A stretch of 64,000 bases of DNA. Source: Burkholderiaceae bacterium. Its GTDB lineage: Bacteria > Pseudomonadota > Gammaproteobacteria > Burkholderiales > Burkholderiaceae_C. The stretch is taken from the NCBI GenBank assembly GCA_023150375.1, contig JAKLLA010000001.1, positions 62,001 through 126,000 on the forward strand, given 5' to 3'. Position numbers and translations under genes: made by a program. Of this stretch, positions 16,717-25,969 are shown one piece after another. Numbering within the stretch: the stretch's first letter is position 1; the number at the start of each line of letters is the position of its first letter. The notes under the pieces were generated by a model that did not search any database, was not told where the DNA came from, and worked only from the letters and a program-made list of their open reading frames with translations.

Positions 16717-19700
16717 ATGTCCAGCGCCCCGCCCGATCCGGCCCCGCCGCCAGCTGCACCCGCTGCGCCACCGCCCCGGCAGCGCAGCGGGTGGCGCCTG
16801 GCCGCAGGCCTGCTCGCGGGGCTGGTCCTGCTGGGCACCGCGCTGGCCGGGGCCCTCGGCTGGGCGCTGGGCAGCAGCGCCGGGGCGCGCAGCCTGCTCG
16901 GGCTGCTGCCGGACCTGCAGGTGCAGGGGCTGCAGGGCAGCCTGCTCGGCGATCTGCGCATCGCGCAGCTGCGCTGGCGGCTGGGCAGCCGGCGCGAGCT
17001 GATCGTCGACGCGCTGGCCTGGCAGGGCCTGCGGCTGAGCTGGCCAGGCGGCGAGGCACCGCAGCTGCAGATCGACCGCCTCACGGCGCGGCGGGTGGAT
17101 CTGCAGGGCCCCTCGGACAATCCCGATCCGGTGGTGCTGCCCGAACAGCTGGTGCTGCCGCTGGCCGTGCGCATCGGCCAGGTGCAGATCGACGAAGTGC
17201 TGTTCGACGCCATCCGGCCGACCCCGGTGCAGGGCCTGGCCGGCCGGCTCGAACTGGCCGCCGGCCCGGCGGCGCAGCACCGGCTGGAAGGGCTGCAGGC
17301 GCGCTGGGACCGGCTGGCCGCCGAGGGCGAGGCCCGGCTCGGCGCTGCCGCTCCGCTGCCCCTGCAAGCCAGGCTGCAGCTGACCCCGGTGCCGCCGCGG
17401 CACGTCGCATCCGCCGCATCCGCCGCGACCGGCGCGACCAGCGAATCCTGGGCGCGCGACGCCACGGCCCGGTTGAGTGCCACCGGCCCGCTGGGCCGGC
17501 TGCAGGTGCATGCCGAACTGCGCGGCGGCGGCCAGAGCCTGCAGGCCGACGCCGAAGTCGCCCCGGTGGCCCCCTGGCCGCTGCCCTGGCTGCGCGCCCG
17601 CTTCGAACGCTTCGACCTGGCGCCGCTGGCCAGCGGCCTGCCGCGTACTGCACTGAGCGGCGCGATCGACGCGCACTTCGACGCCGCAGCCGGCGGACGG
17701 GCGAGCCAGCCGCTGGGGCTGGAGGCGACGCTCGACAATGCCCTGCCCGGCCGGCTCGACGTCGGCCGACTGCCGCTGCACCGTCTGCGCCTGCAGGCAC
17801 AGGCCCCACAGGTGTCGGCCAGTCAGGGCCGGGTGACCCAGCTGCAGCTGGCGCTGGCCGACGGCGCGCTGCCGGCCGGCCAGCTGGAGGCGCAGGGCCA
17901 CTGGAGCCTGGTCGGCCCCGCGGGCGGGCGGCGCCTGGAACTGACACTCGGTGCACGCCTGCAGGGCGTGCGGCCCGCCGCGGTCCACCCCGCCGCCCCG
18001 CGGCTGCACCTGGGCGGCCCGCTGACCCTGACGCTCGGCTGGCCGCTGGACCGCGTCGCCACACCGGCAGAGCGCGCCGACGCCCCGTCCACCGGACTGC
18101 CGCGCCGTCTCGGCCCGGCGGGCAGCCAGCTCGGTCTGCGCAGCGACCTCACCGGTCACCTGATCGGCGCCGGCCTGCCGGCGGTGCGGCTGCGCCTGGA
18201 GCTGCAGGGCGAGCCCGAGGAACTGCGCCTGGAGACCCTCCAGGCCGAGTCCGGCGCCGCCCGCCTGCAGGCCCAGGCCCGCCTGAAGCGCCAGCCGCAG
18301 GCCTGGGCCCTGCAGCTCGACAGCCGTCTGCAGGCCTTCGACCCGCTGGTCTGGTGGCCGGGTCATGCCGGGCACCCGCTGGGTCGCCAGCGCCACCGCC
18401 TCGACGGCCAGCTCCAGGCCGCGCTGCAGTGGGCCGACCGCGCTCCGGCAGGTCCCCCCGGCCTGCCGCAGGCCCTCGCCGCCCTGTCCGGCGAGGCCGC
18501 GCTGGCGCTGGACGAGAGCCTGGTCGCCGGCGTGCCGGTGAGCGGCCGACTGCAGCTGCGCAGCAGCCACGACGAACCCGCCCTGGGCCCCCGGCCCCGC
18601 CTGCTCGCACAGCTGCAGCTGCGGGCCGGCCCGCCGTCGGCCAGCCGAACCGAGCTGGAGTTGCTGGCCGATCTCGACCCCCGGCACGGCCAGGACCGCT
18701 GGTCGCTGCGTGCCGTCAGCCCCGCCCTGCAGGCGCTGGCGCCCTGGTGGCGGCTGCTCGACGCGCAGCAGCCCCTGATGCTGAGCGGTGACCTGAGCGG
18801 CCAGCTCGACCTGGAAGGCCGCTGGCCGCGTCTGCGCAGCCGCGGCACCTGGCAGGCCGGCCAGAGCCAGCCGCTGCGCTGGCAGCGGGTCGCCGGCACC
18901 GCGGCGGCGGCCACCTCCGGGCAGCTGCAGGACCTGCGGGCCACGTGGCAGCTGGGCAGCCAGCCGGAGGACACCCTCGAGCTGCAGGCGCAGGCCGGCG
19001 AATTTCGGCAGGACGCGCTGCGCGTGCTGGCCCCGGCACTGACGCTGACCGGTCGACTCGCCTCGCACCGGCTGGAGGCGCAGGCACTGCTCGAGCGCAG
19101 CGCCGAGGTCCCCGCCGCCTCCCCGGAAGCGCCGGCCGCTGCGGCGCGACGCCTGCAGCTGCGTGCCGTGGCCGAAGGCCTGGCACAACTGGGCACGCTG
19201 CAGCAGGTCTGGTCGGGCCGCATCGCCGAGGCCAGCCTGTCCGATGCCGCCACCACGCCCGGCGCCGGCCCGGGTGCCGCCGCGGGCCCGGCTGCCACGT
19301 CCGCCGGCGCGACCCGCGCAGCGTCGGTGGCCCTGCTGCGCCTGACCGACCTGCCGCTGCGGCTGCAGCACGACGACCAGGCCCTGGACGTGCAGGCGGG
19401 CCCGGGTCGGGCCCGCCTGCTCGACGCCGGCCTGCAGCTGCAGACCTTCGGCTGGCGCCAGCGCTCCTCCGGCGCCGAGGGCATGGCGCCACCGCCCCCC
19501 GAAGTGCGGCTGCGCGCGCAGCTCGAACCGCTGTCGATCGCACCGCTGCTGGCGCGCGCCCAGCCGGGCTTCGGCTGGGCCGGCGACCTGCAGGTGGGCG
19601 GGCAGATCGATCTGCAGACCGGCTCCCAGGGGGTCTCCGGCGAGGCCGAGCTGAGGCGCCTGCAGGGCGACCTGCAGGTCGAGGACCCGGACCATCCGGA

Positions 19701-21243
19701 AGGCCCGCAGCGCCTGGGCCTGGTCGAACTGCGGCTTGCCGCCCGGGTGCGCGACGGCCTCTGGCGCCTCAGCCAGCAGGTCTCCGGCGGCAACCTCGGC
19801 CGGCTCGAGGGCGAACAGACCGTGACCGCCCCGGTGCAGGCGCTGTGGCCCCCGGACGAGGCGCCGCTGGGGGGCCGCCTCGACCTGCGCATCGACCAGC
19901 TCGGCCACTGGGGCCGCTGGCTGCCGGCCGGCTGGCGTCTGAGCGGCCAGTTGGCCAGCCACGCCTCCCTGGCCGGCCGCTTCGGCGCACCGCAGTTCAG
20001 CGGCCAGCTGCTGGGCCAGCAGATCGCGGTGCGCAACCTGCTGCAGGGCGTCGACTGGCGCGACGCTGCGATCCGCGTCGCGCTGGACGGCGAGCGGGCC
20101 CGCATCGAGCAGTTCAGCGTGCAGGCGGGCACCGGCCGCCTCGATGCCACCGGGCAGATCGAGCTGGGCGAGACGCCGCAGCTGCTCGCCCGGATCGAGG
20201 CCACGCGCTTTGCCGCGCTGCAGCGCATCGACCGACGCATCGTCGCCAGCGGCAGCGCCGAGCTGCGCCTGGACGCGCGGCGCAGCAGCCTGCGCGGACG
20301 GCTGTCGATCGACGAGGGCCGCTTCGACTTCACCCAGCGCGACGCCCCCTCACTGGCCGACGATGTGACCATCGAGCGCGAGGACCGCGCACGCAACGGC
20401 GCCGAGCGCAGCGGCAGCGCCTCACGCGGCCCCCAGCGCAGCCACGAGATGGACCTGCGCGTCGACCTGGGCCGCCAGCTGCATCTGGCCGGCCGTGGCC
20501 TGGCCACCCGCCTGACCGGCGAGCTGCGCCTGACCACCCCTGGCAGCCGCCTGGCCATCCACGGCGACGTGCAGGCCGAGGACGGCAGCTACACCGCCTA
20601 CGGCCAGAAGCTGGGCATCGACCGCGGCATCATCCTGTTCGGCGGCGCGCCGGACAACCCGCGCCTGGACATCGAGGCCACCAAGCGCGACCTGGAAGAC
20701 CTGCGCGTGGGCGTGGCCATCACCGGCACGGCGCAAAGCCCGCGGGTGCGCCTGTTCAGCGAGCCGGAGATGACCGAAACCGACAAGCTCTCCTACCTGC
20801 TGCTCGGGCGTGCCTCGGACGGACTGGGGCGCACCGACCTGGCGCTGCTGCAGCGTGCGGCCTTCGCGCTGATCACCGGAGAAGACGACAGCCCCTCGCT
20901 GATCGAGCGCATCGGGTTGGACGAACTGTCGCTGCGCAAGGACGACGGCGACACACGCGAAACCGTGGTCACCCTGGGCAAGCAGCTCGGCCGGCGTTGG
21001 TACCTGGGCTACGAGCGCAACCTGAACGCCGCCACCGGCACCTGGCAGCTGCTCTACCGGGCTGCCCAGCGCTTCACCCTGCGCGCCCAGACCGGCGCCG
21101 AGAACGCGCTGGACCTGATCTGGACCTGGAAGTGGGGCCCGGGCAGCCTGCTGCCCTTCTCGCTGCCCGGCACACCCCCTTCTGCCGGCCGCGCCACGGC
21201 CCCCGCCCGCCCGGCCTCCGGTGCCAGCGCACCGGCTCGCTGA
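16717..21243 (+). CDS. tamB: Translocation and assembly module protein TamB (AsmA-like family)
   Basis: 1508 residues, 7 bases after tamA. A Pro/Ala-rich cytoplasmic tip is followed by one membrane helix (about 26-48), then a long repetitive beta-taco region rich in GQLEAQG/LQLRAG-type strands, and the C-terminal TamB domain (about 1150-1480) with DGSYTAYGQKLGIDRGIILFGG and the closing LSYLLLGRASDGL motif. It spans the periplasm from the inner membrane to TamA. The length is at the upper end for the family (about 1250-1500). The extreme GC and alternate strands leave long opposite-strand open frames that I regard as artefacts. Confidence 0.96.
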   Translation: MSSAPPDPAPPPAAPAAPPPRQRSGWRLAAGLLAGLVLLGTALAGALGWALGSSAGARSLLGLLPDLQVQGLQGSLLGDLRIAQLRWRLGSRRELIVDALAWQGLRLSWPGGEAPQLQIDRLTARRVDLQGPSDNPDPVVLPEQLVLPLAVRIGQVQIDEVLFDAIRPTPVQGLAGRLELAAGPAAQHRLEGLQARWDRLAAEGEARLGAAAPLPLQARLQLTPVPPRHVASAASAATGATSESWARDATARLSATGPLGRLQVHAELRGGGQSLQADAEVAPVAPWPLPWLRARFERFDLAPLASGLPRTALSGAIDAHFDAAAGGRASQPLGLEATLDNALPGRLDVGRLPLHRLRLQAQAPQVSASQGRVTQLQLALADGALPAGQLEAQGHWSLVGPAGGRRLELTLGARLQGVRPAAVHPAAPRLHLGGPLTLTLGWPLDRVATPAERADAPSTGLPRRLGPAGSQLGLRSDLTGHLIGAGLPAVRLRLELQGEPEELRLETLQAESGAARLQAQARLKRQPQAWALQLDSRLQAFDPLVWWPGHAGHPLGRQRHRLDGQLQAALQWADRAPAGPPGLPQALAALSGEAALALDESLVAGVPVSGRLQLRSSHDEPALGPRPRLLAQLQLRAGPPSASRTELELLADLDPRHGQDRWSLRAVSPALQALAPWWRLLDAQQPLMLSGDLSGQLDLEGRWPRLRSRGTWQAGQSQPLRWQRVAGTAAAATSGQLQDLRATWQLGSQPEDTLELQAQAGEFRQDALRVLAPALTLTGRLASHRLEAQALLERSAEVPAASPEAPAAAARRLQLRAVAEGLAQLGTLQQVWSGRIAEASLSDAATTPGAGPGAAAGPAATSAGATRAASVALLRLTDLPLRLQHDDQALDVQAGPGRARLLDAGLQLQTFGWRQRSSGAEGMAPPPPEVRLRAQLEPLSIAPLLARAQPGFGWAGDLQVGGQIDLQTGSQGVSGEAELRRLQGDLQVEDPDHPEGPQRLGLVELRLAARVRDGLWRLSQQVSGGNLGRLEGEQTVTAPVQALWPPDEAPLGGRLDLRIDQLGHWGRWLPAGWRLSGQLASHASLAGRFGAPQFSGQLLGQQIAVRNLLQGVDWRDAAIRVALDGERARIEQFSVQAGTGRLDATGQIELGETPQLLARIEATRFAALQRIDRRIVASGSAELRLDARRSSLRGRLSIDEGRFDFTQRDAPSLADDVTIEREDRARNGAERSGSASRGPQRSHEMDLRVDLGRQLHLAGRGLATRLTGELRLTTPGSRLAIHGDVQAEDGSYTAYGQKLGIDRGIILFGGAPDNPRLDIEATKRDLEDLRVGVAITGTAQSPRVRLFSEPEMTETDKLSYLLLGRASDGLGRTDLALLQRAAFALITGEDDSPSLIERIGLDELSLRKDDGDTRETVVTLGKQLGRRWYLGYERNLNAATGTWQLLYRAAQRFTLRAQTGAENALDLIWTWKWGPGSLLPFSLPGTPPSAGRATAPARPASGASAPAR

Positions 21244-21271
21244 CGCTGCAGGCCGCCGGTCGCCCGCGGAC

Positions 21272-22249
21272 TCAGCCTGTCACCGGGCAGCGCTGGATCT
21301 CGATGGTCGAGTGCACGATCTCCGCGTGGATCGACAGCCAGGCGCGCACCTGGGCCGGCGTCAGCCCGGCGTCGTGGGTCACGAGGCTCAGCGCACAGGC
21401 ATAGGAACCCCGGCCCACGCGCCAGACGTGCAGGTCGGCGATCAGTGTCTGGCTGGCCGCACCATGCTCGGCGATCACCGCGCGGATCTCGTCGACCACC
21501 GGATGGTCCATCTCACGGTCCAGCAGCACCTTGCTGGTCTCGGCGATCAGGCCGCGCGCCCAGACCGCCACGACGATCGCCCCGACGATGCCCATCACCG
21601 GATCGAGCCAGGACCAGCCCAGCAGCCAGCCGCCGGCCAGCGCCGCGATGGCCGCCACCGAGGTAGCCGCATCGGCCAGCACGTGGAAGTAGGCCGACTT
21701 CAGGTTCAGGTCGTCTCGATGACCGTGCCTGTGTTCTCCGGCGGGATGATCGTGCGCGTGATGCCCGGCCTCGTGGGAGCCCTGCCCACCGTGATGGGCC
21801 GCGCCGAGGATGCGGGCCGAGAGCAGGTTGACGGCCAGGCCGATCACCGCGATCAGGAGCGCCTCACGGTAGTGGATGGGCTGGGGCTCGAGCAGGCGCT
21901 CGATCGAGCCGACCCCCATCAGAGCCGCCACGCCCAGCAGGAAGATCGCGCTCGCAAAGCCGCCGAGCACCTCGATCTTCCAGGTGCCGAAGGCATAGCG
22001 CGGGTCGCGGGCGTGCCGGCGCGCCGCGGCATATGCGAAGGCGCTCAGGCCGATTGCCACCGCATGGCTGCTCATGTGCAGGCCGTCGGCCAGCAGCGCC
22101 ATCGAATTGAAGAACCCGCCGGCGGCCACCTCCACCAGCATCGTGGCCGCCGTGATCCCCACCACGAGCCGGGTGCCACGCTCGCCGGCGTGGTTGCCGC
22201 GGTCGAACACATGGTCATGGCCCCATTCGGCGGGATCGTGCGTGTGCAT
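21272..22249 (-). CDS. dmeF: Cation diffusion facilitator, DmeF/CzcD-like metal efflux carrier
   Basis: 325 residues. A His-rich start (MHTHDPAEWGHDH) precedes six membrane helices. Metal-site residues are visible in LLADGLHMSSHA (helix 2) and HVLADAATS (helix 5), each with the His/Asp pair of CDF transporters. Between helices 4 and 5 is a His-rich loop from about residue 160 (HHGGQGSHEAGHHAHDHP onward), a metal-sensing segment. The C-terminal cytoplasmic domain has LIADLHVWRVG. The family exports divalent metals by proton antiport; the His pattern suggests Co/Ni or Zn. I chose ATG 22249; the frame continues upstream into the tRNA terminator, which cannot be coding. Confidence 0.93.
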   Translation of the reverse strand: MHTHDPAEWGHDHVFDRGNHAGERGTRLVVGITAATMLVEVAAGGFFNSMALLADGLHMSSHAVAIGLSAFAYAAARRHARDPRYAFGTWKIEVLGGFASAIFLLGVAALMGVGSIERLLEPQPIHYREALLIAVIGLAVNLLSARILGAAHHGGQGSHEAGHHAHDHPAGEHRHGHRDDLNLKSAYFHVLADAATSVAAIAALAGGWLLGWSWLDPVMGIVGAIVVAVWARGLIAETSKVLLDREMDHPVVDEIRAVIAEHGAASQTLIADLHVWRVGRGSYACALSLVTHDAGLTPAQVRAWLSIHAEIVHSTIEIQRCPVTG

Positions 22250-22320
22250 GCAACCATTCCTCCGGTCGGCCGACCGCAGCCACCCCGGAACAGGGATGCG
22301 TCCACGGAAGCCGGAAAGCA

Positions 22321-22355
22321 CGAAGGGCCAGCTTCTTGTGAAAGCTGGCCCTTCG
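22321..22355 (-). terminator. Perfect 14-bp hairpin downstream of tRNA-Arg
   Basis: CGAAGGGCCAGCTT (22321-22334) and its exact complement (22342-22355) flank a 7-base loop. The hairpin begins 7 bases past the tRNA CCA end, so it most likely terminates or delimits the tRNA transcript. The T-run after it on the minus strand is short. Confidence 0.75.
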
Positions 22356-22362
22356 ATTTGTC

Positions 22363-22439
22363 TGGCGCGGCTGGCAGGATTCGAACCCACGACCCCTTGG
22401 TTCGTAGCCAAGTACTCTATCCAACTGAGCTACAGCCGC
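22363..22439 (-). tRNA. tRNA-Arg(ACG)
   Basis: 77 bases including an encoded CCA. The acceptor stem GCGGCTG pairs with CAGCCGC, the anticodon stem CTTGG pairs with CCAAG around the loop CTACGAA, and the T arm contains TTCGAAT. The anticodon is ACG, normally read as ICG, which decodes CGU/CGC/CGA arginine codons. It is a single tRNA gene with its own promoter and hairpin. Confidence 0.97.
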
Positions 22440-22471
22440 ATTTGTTCGCTGTGTTTTGCAGCGAGAAAGAG

Positions 22472-22501
22472 ACTATAACAAGCCAGGATCCATTACGTCA
22501 A
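22472..22501 (-). promoter_or_regulatory. Sigma-70-type promoter of tRNA-Arg
   Basis: On the minus strand TTGACG (22496-22501) is followed after 18 bases by TATAGT (22472-22477), 32 bases before the mature tRNA 5' end. The -35 box overlaps the stop codon of hemY. The short leader contains an inverted repeat TCGCTG/CAGCGA (22446-22464), probably removed by RNase P processing. Confidence 0.8.
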
Positions 22502-23745
22502 GCGATTTTTGCGGCCGAACTGTAACAACGCTGCGCCAGCTCGCTGTCGCCCTCGGCTTCGGCGATGGCCGCGAGGCTGCGCCAGGCGTCACGGCGCAGC
22601 GCCGGCTCGGCGCCCGGCAGCGTGGTGGCCGACTCCAGCAGGCGGCGCGCCCGACCCCAGAGCTGGCGTTCGGCCATGGCCCGTCCGGCCGCATAGGCGA
22701 GCTGGGGATCCTGCGGCAGCGCCGTCAGGGCCGACTCGATCAGCGGCAGCCAGTCGGCCGGCAAGCCGGGCAGCACGGCCACGAAGGCCTCCAGCACCGC
22801 CTGGCGTTCGCGCTCGCCCAGTCGGGGCAGCTCCTCCCAGTGCGGCCGCAGCCAGCCGCGCGCCTCGGCGGGGGCCTGCAGGTCGGCCGAGCGGCGGGCC
22901 GCCCGGGCGGTGACGTAGGCATCGCGACGGTCGGCCGGATCCAGCTGCAGCCAGGTGCGACGCAACTGGTCGGCGTCGCGCGTGGCATCCAGCGCCTCCA
23001 CGGCCAGCGAACGCAGCAGACCCTGCGCCGCCGCCGGCGCGAAGCCCTGGTGCTTGGCCAGCAGGCGGGCCGTTTTCAGCGCCTCGAGGGGTTGGCGCGC
23101 CAGGCGGTGCGCCTGCAGCCGCACGCGCAGCGCCTGGGTGCGCCGCGCCACCCCGGCGGGCAGCACCTGCAGCTGCTCGAGCGCCCGGCCGGCATCGCGG
23201 TCGTCCACCGCCCACTCGGCAGCCATCAGGTGGGCCGCCTCGGCCACGGCAGTCGGCACGCCCTGCGCCGGCAGCGCGGCCTGGGCCTGCGCCAGCTGTT
23301 CGTCACGGCGCGGCCGGTCCTGCAGGCGGTGCAGGCTGCTGGCCGAAAGCAGGTGGGCCAGTGCGGCGAACTCCTGATCGCGCGCGAGCCCCGGCGTGAC
23401 CGCACGGATCTCGAGCGCGCGCTGCGCCGCCTTGTGCGAGCGGCTGAAGCGGCCGGCCCAGAACAGCCCGAGCGCCTCGCGCAAGGCGGCCTGGGCCGCC
23501 CGTTCGCGTTGCTGGCCGCGCCACTCCCGCGCCCTGGCAGGCAGGCCCATCAGCCGGGCCACAGTGCCGGTGACCACGTAGGCGGCCAGGCCGAAGGCCA
23601 GGATGGCGATCACGAAGAGGTTCAGCGACAGGTCGACGCGCCAGGGCGGCCAGTAGACCGACACCACCCCGCTGTTGTTGCCGAGGGTGCCGGCGGCCAG
23701 CACCGCGACGACGAAGATCAGGAGCAGCCAGACGACGACGCGCAT
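22498..23745 (-). CDS. hemY: HemY-like inner-membrane TPR protein of haem biosynthesis
   Basis: 415 residues. Two hydrophobic helices at the N-terminus (about 1-22 and 40-62) with the family's NNSGVVSVYWPPWRVDLSLN segment between them, then a cytoplasmic array of TPR-like helices (AALREALGLFWAGRFSRSHKAAQRAL onward). This is the HemY_N family of proteobacterial hemCDXY operons, not the protoporphyrinogen oxidase of Bacillus that shares the name. Its exact biochemical role is unsettled; it is thought to scaffold late haem synthesis. GGAGG is 5 bases before the ATG, 16 bases after hemX. Confidence 0.93.
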   Translation of the reverse strand: MRVVVWLLLIFVVAVLAAGTLGNNSGVVSVYWPPWRVDLSLNLFVIAILAFGLAAYVVTGTVARLMGLPARAREWRGQQRERAAQAALREALGLFWAGRFSRSHKAAQRALEIRAVTPGLARDQEFAALAHLLSASSLHRLQDRPRRDEQLAQAQAALPAQGVPTAVAEAAHLMAAEWAVDDRDAGRALEQLQVLPAGVARRTQALRVRLQAHRLARQPLEALKTARLLAKHQGFAPAAAQGLLRSLAVEALDATRDADQLRRTWLQLDPADRRDAYVTARAARRSADLQAPAEARGWLRPHWEELPRLGERERQAVLEAFVAVLPGLPADWLPLIESALTALPQDPQLAYAAGRAMAERQLWGRARRLLESATTLPGAEPALRRDAWRSLAAIAEAEGDSELAQRCYSSAAKIA

Positions 23746-23761
23746 GGGGGCCTCCGACGCC

Positions 23762-25048
23762 TCAGCGGCCCGCCGCCACCGCCGCCGTGGCGGCGAGGGT
23801 CTCGTCCGGGCGGGGCAGCACCAGCTGCCGGCTCTGGCCCTGCACCTGGCGCAGCAGGTCGAGCATCACCTGGGTCTTGCGGGCACCGGCCTCGAAGTAG
23901 GCCTGCACCGCCGACTGAGCCATCAGCAGGTCCGAGGCGGCCGCCTCCGATTGACGCGACAGCAGCGACAGGCGCGCATTGAGCAGTCGCAGCTTGAGGT
24001 TCTCCCGCAGGAAGTAGGCCTGCTCGGGCGCGATCAGCATCGCCTCCGGGCGGTCGATACGGGTCACCCGCACCAGGCCACTCAGTTCGGTCCAGGCCAC
24101 CTGCAGCGGCCGGCTCCAGTCCTCCAGCCAGGCAGACCACCCGTCCGGCCAGAGACCGGTCGCCGCCTTCGAGGCTGCGGCCGCCTTGCGGGGCGCAGCC
24201 GCGGCGGCAGCCGGCCGGGCCGCCTGCACCAGCAGCGGCAACTCGTCGGCCAGACGCACCGCCTCGTCGAGCTTGATCAGCAGCGCCCCCACGTCGGGCA
24301 CGCCGGCCGAACGCACCCGGTCGAGATCACGCACCACCGCCCGCCGGACCCGTTCCAGTCGCGGCTGATTGATGCGCACCAGCCGCTCGTCGGCCGAGCG
24401 CAGCGCGGCGACGAGCGGTTCGGCACTGCCGCTCAGGGCGCTCTGCTGCATGGCCACGCGCAGCGCGGCGTCGATGTCGGCCAGCACGTTCTCGTCGCGC
24501 GAGCGCGACAGCGACTGGATCAGGTCTTCCAGCTGGCTGCGCTGCAGCGTCACGTCGGCCAGGCGCGCCTCGAGAAGCGCCACCTTGGCCGCGGCATCGC
24601 GGGCCAGCTCCTGCGCCTGACGGGCCTGCAGGCGGGCATCGGAGGCCTGCTCGGCGCTGCCCTGCTGGCGTCGCACCAGTTCGAGTTCCAGGCCCCGCAC
24701 CTGCTCGCGGCTGTCCCAGGCGGTCCAGGCCGCGAAAGCGGCGACCACGGCCACGACCACCAGGGCCGGCGACAGCCAGGCCGGCAGCAGCGCCGCCGCA
24801 CTGGCCGCTGCGGGAGGGAACGGTGCCGCAGGCGGGGACGGTACCGGCGATGCGGTCGCCGGGGTGGTCGCCGGGGTGGTCGCCGGAGTGGCCGCCGAGT
24901 GGGCGGGTGATACCGTCGGTGCGGAGGCCGGTGCAGGGGCCGCACCACCGGACGGCGCGGGCGCCGCCGGCTCCGCAGCGACGGCAGGCGCCGGGACTTC
25001 GTCGGGGGTGGGGGCAGGATTCACAGGCTCGTCGGGCGGTGCGGACAT
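23762..25048 (-). CDS. hemX: HemX-like membrane protein of the haem operon
   Basis: 428 residues. A long Ala/Pro/Thr-rich cytoplasmic N-terminus (1 to about 80, with PATTPATTPAT repeats) precedes one membrane helix (about 88-112) and a coiled coil (about 115-185, rich in Leu/Gln/Arg with LELELVRRQQ). A periplasmic C-terminal domain carries IDRPEAMLIAPEQAYFLRENLKLRL, the conserved HemX core. HemX was formerly annotated as uroporphyrin-III C-methyltransferase, but that activity is not supported by the sequence. ATG 25048 is the first start giving this architecture; TACAAT lies 17 bases upstream. Confidence 0.9.
   Translation of the reverse strand: MSAPPDEPVNPAPTPDEVPAPAVAAEPAAPAPSGGAAPAPASAPTVSPAHSAATPATTPATTPATASPVPSPPAAPFPPAAASAAALLPAWLSPALVVVAVVAAFAAWTAWDSREQVRGLELELVRRQQGSAEQASDARLQARQAQELARDAAAKVALLEARLADVTLQRSQLEDLIQSLSRSRDENVLADIDAALRVAMQQSALSGSAEPLVAALRSADERLVRINQPRLERVRRAVVRDLDRVRSAGVPDVGALLIKLDEAVRLADELPLLVQAARPAAAAAAPRKAAAASKAATGLWPDGWSAWLEDWSRPLQVAWTELSGLVRVTRIDRPEAMLIAPEQAYFLRENLKLRLLNARLSLLSRQSEAAASDLLMAQSAVQAYFEAGARKTQVMLDLLRQVQGQSRQLVLPRPDETLAATAAVAAGR
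24840..24897 (-). repeat. Short tandem repeat inside hemX
   Basis: Three to four copies of a 12-base unit resembling GGTCGCCGGGGT lie head to tail, encoding repeated PATT units in the disordered N-terminus of HemX. Length variation here would stay in frame. Confidence 0.7.
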
Positions 25049-25065
25049 CGGTCCAGGCCCGGACC

Positions 25066-25071
25066 ATTGTA
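25066..25071 (-). promoter_or_regulatory. Candidate -10 element ahead of hemX
   Basis: TACAAT on the minus strand lies 17 bases before the hemX ATG in the 85-base gap after hemD. It may give hemX-hemY a start of their own. No -35 match. Confidence 0.3.
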
Positions 25072-25133
25072 TCGGCGGGCTGCTGCGGCACGGCGGCGGC
25101 CACCGCACGGCCGCCCTCCCGGCGCCGCCCGGG

Positions 25134-25958
25134 TCAGTCGGCCTGCGGGAACACCGCCAAAGCGGCCACCAGTGCGGCCGGATCGGGGCTGACCTCGTGC
25201 ACCTGCGCGAAGCCGGCCTGGCGCACCGTGGCGGCGATGCGCGGGTGGGTGGCCCAGGCGGGCACGCGGTGCAGCCTGCCGAGCAGCGCCGCGGCGTCGA
25301 GCCCGTGGGCCGCGAGCAACTGCGGCAACGCCCGCACCGCCTCGGAGCTGCTGAACGACCAGGCCCAGGCACCGGGGTCGTGGGCGACCTCACGCAGGCA
25401 CTCGACCTGCTGCGCCGACCAGACCGGCGCGACACGGCGATACGCCGTCACGAGCTCCACCCGGGCCCCATGAGCGCGCAGCGTGTCGGCCAGCCAGTCG
25501 CGGCCTTCGCTGGCACGCACGATCAGCACCCGTCGGCCGGCCCAGTCCTGCGCACGCAGCCGCTGCTGCCAGAGCGTCTCGGCGTCGAACTGCGCGGCAT
25601 CCGCATCCGGCGCCACGATGGCATCGGAGGACAGTCCGGCCTGCCGCAGCGCCGCCACGGTGCCGGGCCCGGTCGCGCCGGCCCACACCGCCGCCGGCCA
25701 GCCGTCCCCCGCGGGCCGTGCCGCCATGAAGGCGGCCACCGCATTGGGGCTGACGAACATCACGAGCCGATACGCCAGCAGCTGCCCCCAGGCCGCCTGC
25801 AGACCGGGGTCCTGCGGCGGCAGCGCCTGCACCGCCAGCAGCGGCAGCGCCTGCGCCGCCTGACCCAGGGCGCGCAACCGGAGCACCCAGTCGTCGGCCT
25901 GCGGCTGCGGCCGGGTGACCAGCACCGCCGGGCTGCGCCGCGCGGACAGCGTCGCCAC
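25134..25958 (-). CDS. hemD: Uroporphyrinogen-III synthase
   Basis: 274 residues. The two-lobed HemD pattern is visible: [22 protein letters not shown] at the start, [13 protein letters not shown] in lobe 1, [32 protein letters not shown] at the second lobe, and [12 protein letters not shown]. It closes hydroxymethylbilane with inversion of ring D to uroporphyrinogen III. I take the start as GTG 25958, with GAGGG 8 bases upstream that overlaps the hemC stop; upstream frame extends through antisense of hemC and is not coding. It directly follows hemC. Confidence 0.9.
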   Translation of the reverse strand: MATLSARRSPAVLVTRPQPQADDWVLRLRALGQAAQALPLLAVQALPPQDPGLQAAWGQLLAYRLVMFVSPNAVAAFMAARPAGDGWPAAVWAGATGPGTVAALRQAGLSSDAIVAPDADAAQFDAETLWQQRLRAQDWAGRRVLIVRASEGRDWLADTLRAHGARVELVTAYRRVAPVWSAQQVECLREVAHDPGAWAWSFSSSEAVRALPQLLAAHGLDAAALLGRLHRVPAWATHPRIAATVRQAGFAQVHEVSPDPAALVAALAVFPQAD

Positions 25959-25969
25959 GGGACGGACCC

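Noticed and set aside
14538-19962. Very long open frames on the minus strand opposite the VWA, tamA and tamB genes
   Set aside because: High GC leaves antisense frames open; their translations are Arg/Ala/Gln-rich without family motifs, while the plus strand encodes clear TamA and TamB.
22363-22439. tRNA-Arg as an integration site of a genomic island
   Set aside because: No integrase, no repeat of the tRNA 3' end, and core haem genes on one side and an ordinary carrier on the other.
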